Both the position numbers and the translations under genes were made by a program. This document shows positions 12,201 through 27,200 of a DNA stretch of 64,000 nt, one piece after another (the first letter of the stretch is position 1; the number at the start of each line of letters is the position of its first letter). The stretch covers positions 9,366,031 through 9,430,030 of the forward strand of contig OX155978.1 of the NCBI GenBank assembly GCA_944548615.1, in the 5' to 3' direction. The notes under the pieces are model-generated. The model saw only the letters and a list, made by a program, of their open reading frames with translations, did no database searches and was not told the DNA's origin. This DNA is from Micropterix aruncella (Eukaryota > Arthropoda > Insecta > Lepidoptera > Micropterigidae).

Positions 12201-15200
12201 CGACTAGTCGATACTTAGGCCTCAAACTTTTTAATAAATTGCCCGAAAGATTAAAAGCGATCAAAAACATCGATATTTTCAAGAGATCCATCCGAGTCTA
12301 TCTGCTTAAAATCAACATGTATGCTCATAACGACTTCTTAAAATATTTTGAAAAAACATAGCATCGTATCTACTCGTTTAATTTAATACATATTATTTAC
12401 CGTTAATTGTATTGTTGTAAACTGTTATCATATAGTCTTTGTTTTTGTACATTGGTAAGTTTAAAGTTATATATTGTATATCATCTCTTGGCTACATTGA
12501 GTAACTAGTTTCAGATTAATTGCTGTCATTCCTACACAATTGTATGGTTGTATTGGAAATAAATACTTTTTATCTTTATCTTTATCTTATGCCTAAATTA
12601 TTTACGACTTTAGAATACCCAGTGACGATCCCACAAGTTGTGATCCCCCATTAAAGCAGAAATGCAATTCTTTAATTATTATGTACGTTTATGTATTTTT
12701 GGTTTATAGATCAAGAGTCGGTTCCCAAAATTGTACTGTAACAGAATATATGAGTTAGTGCTGACTTTGTGTGACAACATTCATCACTTGTTGCATGTGT
12801 TCAAAATACCTACATTTTAGTCAGTTAAAGTAGGTACTTAACAAAAACGCATCTATCTACCTACCTACGCACTTACATACCTATGCACCAACTTACCTAG
12901 ACACATACTTACCTACGCAAATGAACAATAAACATTACCTCGTAAATGTAATTTCGTAACGCTAATGCAAATACTCGTAAATGTAATTTCTGATAGGTTG
13001 CATTACAGCCTGTACAGAAAACATTCCACTTTTGTATACTTAGCTGTCGCGCGACAGCCCTGACTGGCTAGCACCGAGGAGCCCGAGAATCTATGTAGTC
13101 AAATCAAATCAAATCAAATACTTTATTGTCCTAAAAACTAATACATAGTTGTATAGACAGTTGTATTACATTTACATTTGGCCGTGATATGATTGAATTC
13201 TTCATTAATGATCAAATTCTTCTATTAATAATCAAAACATAAAAGGTTACTCGTAAGAATAAAGAAGGTATTATTGTAGAATTAAAACGAGTCTCACCAT
13301 TTAGTTTACCAGATAAAAACACAGAGTAATTAATTCTTTAAAATATCGATAAAAATAAGTTTTTTTAGTATAAAATTAATCAATGTAATGTCAAAAATAA
13401 CAAAAAAAGACGATTGTCAAAAAGTATAATAAAATGTCTTAGTGATTATATTGCAAATAAAAATAGTCAAGGTATAATTAATATGTGCCTAATTAATAAT
13501 AGAAATAGTCAATACATTTTAGTCAAATTGAAAATCGATTAAAAACCTATTACAGAAAGAGATATAGTCGAGATGCATACAGTTTTTAGAGATCGTTAAT
13601 GTCCTACAATTCTCTTTCAATGAGATATAATTTGAGTTTATTTTTAAATTGGAGCATTTTTCCTTCGCGTCATATTTTTTTAAACTAGAGGGTAGTGGTA
13701 CGGACAACGGGCGCTTGAATGAGACGTACGGACAACGGGCGCTTGAATGAGTGCGAAATCGGTGCGAACTATGGTTAATACACTGTTCTTATTTTACTAT
13801 GTTTCTAGTAACGGTTAATTTTATCACAACTCATACCGTTCTATGCGTCATACCTTTGCGCATAACATTTCAATAAAATTATCTAACAAAAGAACAATAA
13901 TAGTGACTCATATTTCTTATACGGCCATTGAAACTTCCGTCGCTTGTAATTACATACCGTATTAATATTCACTTCCATGAATTATAAGTTGCTTCTTCCA
14001 GCCATATTCACTCTGGCAGTTAAGGGCTCTCTAGACGCCCGTGAGCAATCAAGTGTAATGTATATTTTGTGTGTTCTATACTGCCGTCGTAAATGAAAAC
14101 ACAGTAACTTCATTTACTGTGTTTATACAAGTTTGGTTCTTTAAAATCACGAGTTGGAGTACTATAAGGCAAATTTTTCGATTTGTCTGTCGATGGATAG
14201 TTACCGAGATACCATAGATACACAGTATTTAAAAAAAAACTGAATCTTTTATGTTTAAAAAGAATAAGTGGCGCCCTCTGTTAGAATTCGCGTGTACCAC
14301 TACGCTGAATTCCGTCGAGTGCTTCGCGCACGCCACACTAGACGGCGTACAAGTCAGTCGCGCCCCTTGTAAGCAATAAAAGCAATTGTCAGAAGTTCCA
14401 CACATATATAAAACAACCCCTTCCACGGGAGCGAAGCAGCGGGCAATATTTTCTGAGATCGCAGCTACATTATTGAAAGGAGATCGAACTACATACTCTG
14501 AAGCAGAAGTTTAAAATTGTATCCAGTATTAAAAAGAAGTGACAGCAACTGACGTGAAGCAAGATGGCGGATGTAAAGATATTGCCAATGTTGCCATACC
14601 GAGAAAGATATTTAACACTTTTAATGAAAAATAATCTTTCTGGTTGTAGCTAACGTTACAAAACCGAACAACAAATTGGAACTTTTTGAAAGACACAACA
14701 AAAAACATTTTTTTGCTATTTTACGATAAAAATATCTTTAAATATCATTTAAAAATGTAACGCCAAAAGGTGGACTACAATAATACCCAAGAAATATGTG
14801 CTTAAATATATATATTTTTTAAAAATAAGAGGGTTAAGACAGCTCTACGATTTGGGACTATTATTTTACTTTATTCAATTAATAACAACTATTTTAAAAC
14901 AATTTAAAATTTTATGTTTTTTTATATACAACTATCGTATTTATTTTTTTTTATGTTATGGAAATTAAATATATTTTGCAGATATCTAACCATTTCAACT
15001 AAAAGAAGATACATTTAGTTATTAAAATTGATTTTAAAGTTAATGGAAAACCCACAATGGTGGAGGTACAAAAAAATGGCAATGTCCGCCTTAATGTTAC
15101 CAATGTATGAAATCCAATATGCAACATTTCAAAGAAAAGCAAGCTGGCTGAAGTAGTATGTTAATAAAAATAATAGTATGGGACGAAAGCACTACGGTAC

Positions 15201-18200
15201 ATAAAAGAGGTAATGAAGCATTAAATAGAACTCTACAGGTGTAATAAACAACAATAATTTGATGTGTGGTTTAATAGCATTACTATTATAGATGGAGATA
15301 TTCGTCAAAATTTTCATTAAACTTTACCAAAAGGAACGTGCGCTGATGAAATTAAAGGATGTTCAGTTTCCGTATCAGTTTCCTGTTTCACGATAACAAT
15401 CTTAACGACCTATGCCATAATAACCAATGCCTACCTATGCCATAATAGCAAGTTCATGGTTCACAGAGAATAATCTCTTGCTTAATGCAAAAAAAAACGT
15501 AACTATGCACTTCTCCTCAAAATATAAATCGTCTGCTATACCATTCAATATAACTCTAAACAACAGTACTCTAGAATTAAGCAAATCGACAAAGTTCCTA
15601 GGTATCATGATCGATCATCATCTTAGCTGGAACGTCCATATTAATGAACTATGTAGTGCGCTTTCTTCGGCAATATATGCAATAAAAAAGATTAAATTCT
15701 TAGCTAGTGAAATCGCTGCAATAACTGCGTATCATGCCTGTTTCCATTCTGAAATGACTTATGGTATACTGATATGGGGGAATGCCACAGACAGTTCTAG
15801 GGTTTTCATTTTACAGAAATGTGCATTGAGAGCAATTGCAGGTGTATCCCGTGACACGCACTGCGAACCATATTTTCTTAAGTACAAAATACTGACTTTT
15901 ACGTCTGAATATATTTTACAATGTCTACTATATGCTAAATCAAATATTAACGAACAAGAGGTAAACGGGAATATGCGCTCCCACAATACACGCAGACGTG
16001 ATGACGTTATCCTGCCTAAAGTACGCCTTACGCAGACACAAAAGTCCTTTGGATATTTGAGCTATAAGCTCTTTAACCAGCTACCACTCTCCACAAGAAA
16101 GATGGAAACAAAGGCGTTTAAAAGATTTATGAAACAAAAGCTGCAATCCACACATGCTTTCTATAAGCTGGGTGATTTTTTTGAGCATGCCAATTCTTTC
16201 AAATGGGAATAACATTAATATGTAACTTTCAGGTACCTCATTTTAGTTTTCATTATTTAATTATAATATTATGAATTTAATATTTAATATGTAGATTACA
16301 ATGTGTAATGAAACATACCTGATCGTATACATACCTTGTTTTTTTCCAATTTTGTTTTGATACTTCCTATTGTGTGATTATTTTTTGTATAAAGTGCTTG
16401 ATGACTATTAATTTTCTTATAATAATTATCTATTTTATATGTATACTCATGTACATGGATTCAGCTCTATTTTTTTATTTTTTATTTTATTTGTCTGCCG
16501 TGTAAAGCCGACTTTAGTCAACGCTATTGTCGAATTAAAATTTATGCTTTAATAGTTTTATATCTACATATACACTGACGAATTCTAATATGCGATAATT
16601 AGCTTTAATTCATAATTCATGCTTTTATTGTATATTCTGAATAAATAAATTGAATACTGAATACTGAATACTGATGCCCTACCTAGAAGGTCTCATTTAC
16701 GGCCCTTCATAAAAATCATAAATTTAACTGGAAACATGAGAGTGCATCCGAGACGGAATGTTTTAAATTATTGCACTATATATCTAAAGGTAGCGTTTAA
16801 GAGGCCGTACACGAAATTTTGCGCATTTTGTGAATTTACGTAATTTTGCAGACGTAAATTTAAGGTTAAAATACTGTATTTATTAAATAAGTTTTATTGC
16901 ACAACATAAAAGATCATTTATATTGTTGTCTAATGAGTGACCTACTTTTTTGAAAATTATTATAAAATTTTGATTAATTGACCTTAAACCGGCGACTGTT
17001 TGTGAATTTTTGCTGTAAGAGGTTTAGAATATAACATATTTACGAATCGTTTTGACATCTAAACGGTATAAAAAAATTACAATGTATTGTTGTGAAAGTA
17101 CTCTATATAATAAGTGAATCACTTTTTACTACTTTGATATAAAATTGTTGATAAAAAAAATATTTAACTTTGTAAAATTTTTTAGAAAATGGGCGAAGAA
17201 TTGCTCTTGATTTTGGCCTTTTAGAACTCTTGTTCATAAAATAAAAACAACAGAAATAAAGTTTAATTCAATATCAATCCATTTTCTCAAAAAAAATGCA
17301 AAACATTAATTAAAATTGGCAATAAAGTCTTTTAAAACAATCTAATTCTCGCGTTATGATACTCGCCTATGATACGATTCACGCCTCAAGTCAGCTAGTC
17401 CCCGCCGAGCGCTTCCAAAGGGTGGACGTATCTCTTTGGCTCCGAAAATCCTACCTACCTATAGTTATATTATACCATTGATTATAGAGGTATCACGGCC
17501 CATTTCGATTTCGTACACGGCCTCTTAAAAGAGCAAATAAACGCCAAACTACTTAAATTAACAACTCGATTCGAAACTCTACGTGAAGCGAAGCCGCGGG
17601 TAACAGCTAGTTTGGCATACACGAATTTGTCTCGCACATTTTGGTGTACATAATACGATTACATCGAACTTGTAAGTATCACATTTTTAAACCTTTCTTG
17701 TTTTTTTCAGAAACTTTTGTCGTGCTCTGGAGCAAGGGCCAAGATATTTTGTACCAAGGCGAGTTCAAGACGACGCAGAGTGACCGAATTATGCAGTAAG
17801 TCTCATTCGTCCCCTTTTGTATGTAGCGAAAATATGATTATTGACATACGTTGTGTTCAGAGTATATCAAGATTTTGACTAAATCGAAGACTATCGCGGT
17901 TGTTTGACATTATAAATAAGATAGAAAACGAATTTACCGCGTGAAATTTGTAGCACCCGACGTTTCGGTGACGTTGCAGCCGCCGTTGTCCAGGGTAGAC
18001 TGAAGAGCTGTCAATCCGTTGTTTTGTGGGTAGGCCGCATACCGCTGCCGCCACTGCGTAGGTTATAACGGTGATGGGGGGCCGGGCTCGAAGCGCGCGA
18101 ATTTTGAAAATCCGTCTTGCACACAACACTCACTGTATCCTGTCTTACGTCCTTGCGTTCGGCGTTCGGCGGTGGGAACATTTCAAGAAGAGGGTTCCAC

Positions 18201-21200
18201 GTAGATGAGAATTTGTAACCGTCGTCTCTATTGAAGTTCGGAGTTCTTCTTATTTCAATGGCTTCCCGGATCATGCGAGGAAAGTAGAATTGTTCCTTGG
18301 ATAGCACAATGGGATTTTGAAACTGCATCCAGTTGTGGTTAGTTCCGCTATCCCAATATAGGTTCGCAGATAGCCGATTTTTTCTCGCTCAACGTTTTTA
18401 ACAGCTTTGATGTGTTCTGTCAGTCGCGTGGCTATGGGCCGTTTCGTTTGTCCAACGTAGGCTAGACCGCAACTGCATTCGACTTTATACACACCCGGGG
18501 TTTGCAGTGGTATTACATCCTTTACAGGCCTCAAAAATCGAGCTACATTTTGGGTCGGTTTGAAGATCGTTTTTATATCGAATCTGTTTAGCATCTTACT
18601 TATTCGATCTGTCACGCCCTTGACGCATGGTAAGAATTTTATTTATTTATTTATTTAGGTACATAGGATTAGGTATACAGTTCATTCATAGGTCATGTAA
18701 TCATATAATAATTATATAAATTATTTCATAATTAATATAGGGAGGTTTAACACATCTTACATGACCTTTACTGCCAATAGCACATCTAACTAGGCGATAA
18801 TTTGGCCCGTCTCTAGATGTGCATATTTTTATGCAATTTTAAGAAATGAAGTGTTTTTTTTTAAATAAATTATTTGGACCCACCACCTGTATATATACAT
18901 AAATATACCAATTTAAAAAAAAATATAGCTATGTAATAAATATATATATTTATAGTTGTAATTTAATAAAATTTAATTAAGAAAAATAGATAAGTGATAC
19001 TAAATAAATTGTCGTGCGTTGCAAAGAAGTTGATCAGATTTTACATATCCCTTGTTAAGTAGCCATCTATTAAGGTTTGCTTTAAATATTTTTATGTTAG
19101 GATAATTTTTCATGTCTTCACTAAGGGTTATATAATTTTGGGGCTATGTAGAATATATGTCTCTGGGCAAATGTTGTCCTGACTGACGGAATTATATAAT
19201 TGATACTCGCCTTAGAATGCTCTTGATCTGCTCGGTTTCTGAGTTGAGCCCGGTTTCTTGATCTCTCGGCCCCCCACCACCGTTATACCCTGGACAACGG
19301 CGGCTGCAACGTCACCGAAACGTCGGGTGCTACAAATTTCACTCGGTAAATTCGTAGCACCCGACGTTTCGGTGATTTCGTAAATTCTATTCTATTTATA
19401 AGATATTTACTGTTCATATTTAAAAACTAAATTACTGCAATTCTGCAATAAGGGTTGGTTATGAAGAAAATAGTAATAAAAGCCACATACATAGTGACGA
19501 AGAAGTCTCATGATCAGATCTGGGAATGCCTTACGTTTAAACGAGCTGAGTGGGATGCATTCAGGCCCTCATTTTAATTTTATGTAATTTTATTGTTATT
19601 GTGGTGTAGTAATATGGACTTACATTACAATTAATCATTGCGGCACAAGCTGCCTTTTAGGCGTAAAATATTTTACAAAAAACAAGTTTACAGAATTTCA
19701 TTCAAACATTAAAAAAAACACATAAAAGCACACTGAGAAAAATATAATGATGTAATACACGAAAAAACGTATGTTTCAAAAAAGATTACGTATATAACGC
19801 GAACTGTGGTCCAAAGGTATAAATTAATATGTCGCGTAACTGTGTTGGCGTGACGGTAGTTAGGTACCTTGTTATAATATTAAAACAAAATGGTTTTTCA
19901 TTACGTCGCGACCTTGGATCTCGCTTCTAATATGACAGAAGTATACATACGGTTATAGTCGGACACATGAATAGTGTTGATATATAAAATACAAACGGAG
20001 CTGCCATGGAATTCTCCGACCGAAGTCGGGCCCATCATATAATGTTATTACACTTCTGGGGGGTGAGCAGTGGATTCCGGACTAACGACCGGCTGTGGTA
20101 GGTTTAGGGCAGCTATCTTGCCACATGTGAGCGTCCACCTTACCACCCATTCACTCCCCCTTCGAAGCCATAGAATTTGAGATGCGGAAATCGCGGTTTT
20201 AGATAATTTTTCTAAGAAGGAGTTGATTATTTTCCTGGAGAGACCAAGTTCTTTAAATAGGTGAAACAGAGATTTAGCTGGCAGACCACGAGCGCCTACT
20301 TCCACCGCTTGAAGGTGAACAGTGAAGCGTTCCGGGTGACGGCATTTGCGAGGTCATGGTATTTATTTAATTTGTACTCGTGGTCTTTTGGGATATTTGA
20401 TTCCCATTGAACAGTTAATTCTACAATAAGGGCCATCTTCCGAGATAAAGCGTAAAGAGTTATATCTGGACGCAGGACTGTGCATCCGAGACTTTCAGGG
20501 AATTTATACTGTTTAGAGACCGAATCGACCTCCAGAATCCAATCTGAAGCTTTCTCGATTATTGAGAAAGGTTTTGTAGTGAAATGTTTTTTGCCTTTCG
20601 AGCCATCCCGCACAAACTGTATTGGGGGGTTTGGAGGATACTGTCAAACCCTTGTTGGCACGAGCCACTGAGAGGCTAATTACCTCTCGAATAACAGCAA
20701 GGACTTTGTCGTGGCGTTAAGTGTACCGTCCTTGATCTAAGGCCCACCTTGCAGCCAGCTAGAATATGCCTGGCTTGCAAGGGGTATTGCTACAAAGGGG
20801 GCATGAACTATCCTCGGCAAATTAAAGTATACTGTCATTTCCGTAATAACCACAAGGAAAATGTTGATACATATGATCCAGTAATTACACAGAGGTTCAA
20901 CATTTTTTTTTGTAATTCAACAAAATAACGATTAGAACATCGGTATTCTGTATAAAACCGTGATAACAAAATGGTAATTTAAGAATGAATCTAATATTTT
21001 TCTCAGTGTACACAATCGGACTTAAAATTACAGAAAAAAAATAACTTAGTTAATTCATATTTATCCATTGTTTTAAAATCATAGAATGTTAAATTAGTTA
21101 GAGAATATGTCAGTAATACAACTAAAAATTAATGGAAATAAAATATTAGGTAATAATAATTTAGAATAAAATTTTGTTAAGAGGCCGTGGCGGCCAAAAG

Positions 21201-24200
21201 CTATATGAAGCATAATTTTGTGGCTTGGTTGTGAGAACACGAAAAATAATTTTAATACAATTACGCCGGATTTTAAAAACCCGGTTTTTAAGCTATCATT
21301 TCGCCGAAACGAAATTGGTAAATTATTTTCATATTAATTGTAAATTATCTTGATTCTGTTACTGTTTTCCAAAAAAAATAAAACGATCGAGATTTGTCTT
21401 CAGTTTTGGAAAAACCTAGAGATGATTCTCAATATTAAAAAATACTATTTACACCAGCGTATTGTCTATTTACATAGTACCAAGACAGTTTTTGGAACTT
21501 CCATACAAAAAATATAAGAAAAAAATGTTTAAAATTACGTAATTTCCAGGAATGTTATGGCCAAACATTTTTTTTCTATTTATTAAAGATACTTTTGAGT
21601 GATATAAAAAATAACACAGTGATCTGAAGTTATTTTGTTATTTTAATCTAATTTTGACTTTATAAAAAACTATTCATTTGATAATTTATTGTATTATAAT
21701 TGAAAAGCCAAATCGACTATATTAGACGACGCGCGAAGCCGAAATCGTCATTCGTAATTGTCCACTGCCAAAGGTGGGACGCATTCCCTTGTCGCCGCGG
21801 TATACCTATACATTTTTATGTATTGATCGAAAGCGCGCGAGCGCGTGGCATTGCAAAAATACCTAAATTTTTAGTCGCGTCAACTCGGAAGGGAGCCTTA
21901 ACCCTTCAGGCCTCGGCCCCTCAGCCGATTGACAAGTTGCTATCCCAAAAAAAATTAGTAAAAATTAGTTAAAAAATTAAATTAAGACACTGTCTCACCA
22001 AAACATTAATTACTGCCAAACCACTGTACCCATAATTAAAATGAAACATATTAACATAATAAAACATAATAAAATCAAACAAATTAAATTAAAATAAAAT
22101 TAAAACGGGGCCGTCACGCTGAATGTGGCCGATATCGGCCAATCGGGGCCTGAGGGGTTAAGCAATAGCTTAAAAATAAAAATAAAATCTAGACTGTGTG
22201 TGATGAGTTTATGTCGTAGTTATGGTAGCTTTCGAGTTTTTGTAAATAGTTTTAAGTTTGATTGCTGTCAGTTTTAATCTTTAACTTAATAACTATTACA
22301 CCTGTGTTTAGGTATGGCAACAAGACCATTTCCATCACGAACTTGGGTTCTAGTGATAACGGAGTCTACACCTGCTCTGTAGTGGGAGCTAATGGACCTA
22401 CTCCAACTGTCACCTACAATGTTCAGTTCCTCAAGGCGCCCAACGTCTCCAGGATTCTTCCAGAAGGTAATTTATTTATGTATTTGTTATGAGCAATTTA
22501 AGGCGACATGAGACCTCAGGAAAATATCCGAAATGGGCGAAAAATAGGCGAAGTCAATTTTGTAGGGTTTGACCAATAAAAATCCAGCGTGGACGAAGCG
22601 TCAAGCGCAGATTCCACGCCGGGAACCAGACGCATACTAAACGGTCAATCGCAGCGCTAGCACAGAATAACTATATTTTCGCAGTGGTGGTATAAGGGTG
22701 TTAATGGTAAAGCATATTTATCGTAACTCTCACAGAGCTCTCACGTTATAATTAATTGTAATTAATTTAGGGCCTAAATAAAAAATGTGGCTAAGTGCTG
22801 CCCTAGAAAATTAACCAGTCAATATAATTAAATTATAATAAAACACTTCCTAGGTCACACCTAGGTCATTTCAAAGATAGCCAACCCCAACACCCATCTG
22901 GCGGCCTCCACGCAGGAAGTGCGAGCCTGGGCAGGACTCTGGTCTTAGGGCTAGTTTCCCCTAGAAATCAACCTTCTGGCGCTCCTGGACGGTCTGCGCA
23001 CCGTGCGGCGTAAGCCAATCGATTGTGCACTCTGACTAACAGTCGGGGGAGTCTGGAAGCAGTACTGTTTCCTCTAGAGCGGCGGTGGTTGCGGACATTA
23101 CGGCGACTGCTCTTGAAAGGACCATCACCTACCCGATCCTGGGTGAACATCCGGGCAAAGGATGCCATAGATTCGGTATACACCATTTCACCGCTTCGTA
23201 AGGGAGAGGATCGCGCAAGCAACCTCGAACTCGTAACCAGTCGAGAACTGGAGTAATCTGGTCGCAATTGGAAGTAAGGGCGTAAGTGTAAGCCCGCTGG
23301 TTAACATACCTGGTTATTTCGCGGATAAGGCGTTGGCCTCTTACGGGCATGTGGCGGACCTTGACGGTGGACTGTTTTGTCCATGTCTTCTGCGTTCACT
23401 TCACGGGAGATAGAACGACCAATCGTTAAAACTACCTCAACTTCAACGGGCGAACCCGTCACGGGTTCGCCCGTTGAAGTTGACAACTCAATCTGCCTAG
23501 GAAACGTACGCTTCCAGACCCTCCCGGGTATTCGCTGGAGTGCACAGTTTCTTTGTTTATTTATACTCTTTATTTTGAAACTTCACAATTGGTGGGTTTA
23601 TTGTCATACGGCAATCTCTTCCAACCAACCCTACTATAGTGATTATATCTATGTGTGTGTGAAACATGAGTGTCTTATTATTACATTCGATTGACAGAAT
23701 TAAAATGCGATTCCGTTAATTTTATCCCGACGGAAAATGGTTATCCAGCCAGGAATCGAACCCGTATCCTTACGATGTAAGATCAGGCGACCTAACCACT
23801 ATGCACACAGTCGATTGGCTATCGCCGCACGATGCGCAAGCCGCCCAGCAGCGCCCGTGGTAATCTCCCAGATTTGATCCGAATGTATCACACTATCATT
23901 CCTAAGCGACGGCTGTGGCGACTCGAGCCGCACGACTCGAGGCCCGCGGCTAGAGTCGTACGGCTGTAGCCGTCAAGTACATTCCTTAAAAAGGAGCGAC
24001 TAGAGCAGTACCGTCTTGGACATCATGTCAGATGCATCACTGTTGGCGTTAACCTATCTTTTATTGCAAGAAAAGGAGGAAGAAGAGTTATTGTTGATGA
24101 ACCTGAAAAAGAATGAAAAGCCACATTCATTGTACCTATCAAGATGCGAAGAGGGGTTTCAAAACATTTTAATTAACAGACATATTCTACGGGACGATTC

Positions 24201-27200
24201 AATGTTCAGAAGGTTTTTTTCGTTTGAATAGAGTCCAGTTTGATTACATATTACCGTGCATCGAAAGTGGTCGACAGAAAATCATGTAGCAAAGTCAAAC
24301 AGCCCATCAGCCCTGCAGAAAAAATGGAATTGACACTAAGGACCTTATCTCTGACGTTTCCATCTTTGTACAGGTGGTGTTTTGGGTTGAAAACACAAGG
24401 GTGTTCACGCACTAGTTCGATGTCTCGAGTCATCCATGATTTAATAGGGAAATCGTTCCAGTCGTCGCGGCTGCTACGACTGGACTGCTCATGCAAGCAG
24501 TCTAGCCGTACGGCTCGAGCCGTCTCACTAGAGCCGCTTCCGTCGCGCGGCGCCAGCCGCGTCATAGGAATGGGTTTCGTTTATTTATATGCGAAGCAGT
24601 ATGAGTCATAGTCCCGCGGCCGGAGCTGCGCGGCTGGAGTCGCTACAGTCGTCGCTTAATGACACCACGCGGGAGGTTTGGTTGACGCGGGGTAGGGTGG
24701 GGGAAGGGGTCGTTGACGTGGCGAGGGGGTTTGTCTACTTGCCGGGAAAGTCTGGGGGTGACACAACCATTTTTTTTACATACCTATTCTATGATATAGA
24801 AAAGCAAGTATTTAAAATAACTACTGGAATCTCTTCGCGAATTTGTACGAAAAAATAGAAAAAACGCCTGCAGTTGGAGGGTTAATATGGTAATTATTGA
24901 ATAAGCTAGCATTCTTAGTTCCCGATATATTAGGGTTTATGTTAATGACCCGGATTCATTGTTCCGGTAGGTAGTTTTCTCTTCAATTCAATATTTTTTC
25001 TAATTTTCGAGCTTTTTTCTCTCTCCTTCTAAAGTTGTTATTCTTTTTGAACAGCTCGTTTTCGTAATGTCTCCAATTTTACGTCCACTCTTCTAGTGCT
25101 TCAGGAATAGATTTTTTTAAAGGTTTTTAGTTATTTATGGCTACTTTTTTCTTCTAGGAAATGGACGATTGGTTCGGGAAGGTGAATCTCTGGAGATTCG
25201 TTGTGAGACCACTGGAGTGCCGCGACCGAAACTGTCCTGGAGTAAGAAGGTACGTTATTTTGTTTATTCCTACTAATAAGTACGGGCGAAATATGGTCCG
25301 TTGTTGGCTAAAATCATTGGTTACATTAGTCAAATTTACGTTATTAAAAAAATATGTTTAATCTAGGAATCATTGGTTACACTAGTTTAATTTACGTTCA
25401 CTCTATGGGACAGAATAGCTTGATGTCGTTATAACTCCCTGGGGTGACGGGTTCGTTCGTTGTGATTGACATCCATCGTATGGCCAAAGTATATGCAAAT
25501 AATATGCATTGACACATTAAACCAGGAGCTAATAGGCCCTTGTTGAGTTGGCCACGAAGACCCATTTGTTCAGGGTCGGTCACACTCACGGGTCAACACC
25601 CATCCGGCGGCCTCCATGCATGAAGTACGAGCCCGGGTAGGGCTCGGTTGACACCGTTTCACCGCTACGTAAGGGAGAGAACCGCGCAAGCGACCTCGAT
25701 CCTGTAACCAGTCAGGAGGTAGGGGGTATCCTGAAGGTTGATTCCAGACGGAGATATTCTTCCAAACTGGTAGTCAGGGGGTGAGGCTGCCGGCTGGTTA
25801 CCTTTCCCGGTGCCTCGCCGTAAGGCGTTGGTCTCTGACGGGCATGTGGCGGAGCTTGACTGTGGACTGTTTTGTCCTAAGTCTTCTGCGTTCACCTCAC
25901 GGGGGACAGAACGATAAATTTCGTTAAAACTTCCTGAGGTGACGGGTTCGCCCGTTGTAGTTGACAGCTCCAGTTGCCACATTAAACCGGTAGCGAGTGG
26001 TTTCGTGCAGCTTGGGCCATAAGATCCATTTTGTTCTCGGATCAGCTCAACTCTTGATTCAGCTCCTATTCAGAAGCCTCCTCGTGCGGAAGGCTACCCC
26101 GGGTAAGACTCTCGCGTCTCAGGTCTCACGGCTGGTGGACTGGTTTCACATAGTGGGATTGTATCCCGGCGCTACTGGACGGTTTACGCACCATTCGGCG
26201 ATGCCAATCGATTGTGCACTCTGACTAACAGTCGGGGGAGTCTGGAAGCAGTACTGTTTCCTATAGAGCGGGGTTGGTTGCGGACCTTACGGCGACTGCT
26301 CTTGAAACGACCATCGGCTACCCGATCCTGGGTGGACCGCCGGGCAAAGGACGCCGTGGTCCGCGATAGATTCGGTGCACACCGTCTCTCCGCTTCGTAA
26401 GGGAGAGGACCGCGCAAGCGACCTCGAACTCCTAACCAGTCGAGAGACCGGAGTAATCTGGTCGCAATTGGAAGTAAGGGCGTGAGTGTATGCCCGCTGG
26501 GTAACATACCTGGTTATCTTGCGGTTAAGGCGTGGCCTCTTACGGGCATGTGGCGGACCTTGACGGTGGACTGTTTTGTCCAAGTCTTCTGCGCTCACTT
26601 CACGAGAGATAGAACGAACAATCGTTAAAACTTCCTGAGGTGACGGGTTCGTCCGTTGTAGTTGACAACTCTATTTTGAGCCAGAAATAATCTAACAGAA
26701 ATCCCTGTCATATTCATACACTTATGTAATTCACCAAGGGGCTACTAAGAAATGTCAATTGCTAGGTTATTTGCCACTAGCTGACCCGTGCCCACTTTGT
26801 TGGGCGGTAAAACTTTTTACTTGTGATAAAATTATGAGTGTGGTTCGGTTAGTACTGAGTGCTATGATTTATTTCCTGACTGCCAAAAGAAGGGTTATAT
26901 TTTTACTGCATATGTATGTATGTATTTGCATGCCAATTTGACTATATTACCGTTATTTGTGAGTCTTCTTGTGAGTGTCTTATTTATATGCAGTAAAAGG
27001 GAAAAGTCTTTTGCTTTAAACACTTGAGACGATAAATTTACTTATTTTTGATAATAATTCATAATTGTTGATAATATGACCAATAAACATGACCGAACGA
27101 TTTAAATAATTTTTTAAATATAAAATATTACTTTTTGTTACTTAAATATAAAAGTTAGGCATATGCTGTCGTTGCCTTTTTTGTAGGCATTATCAAGCTC

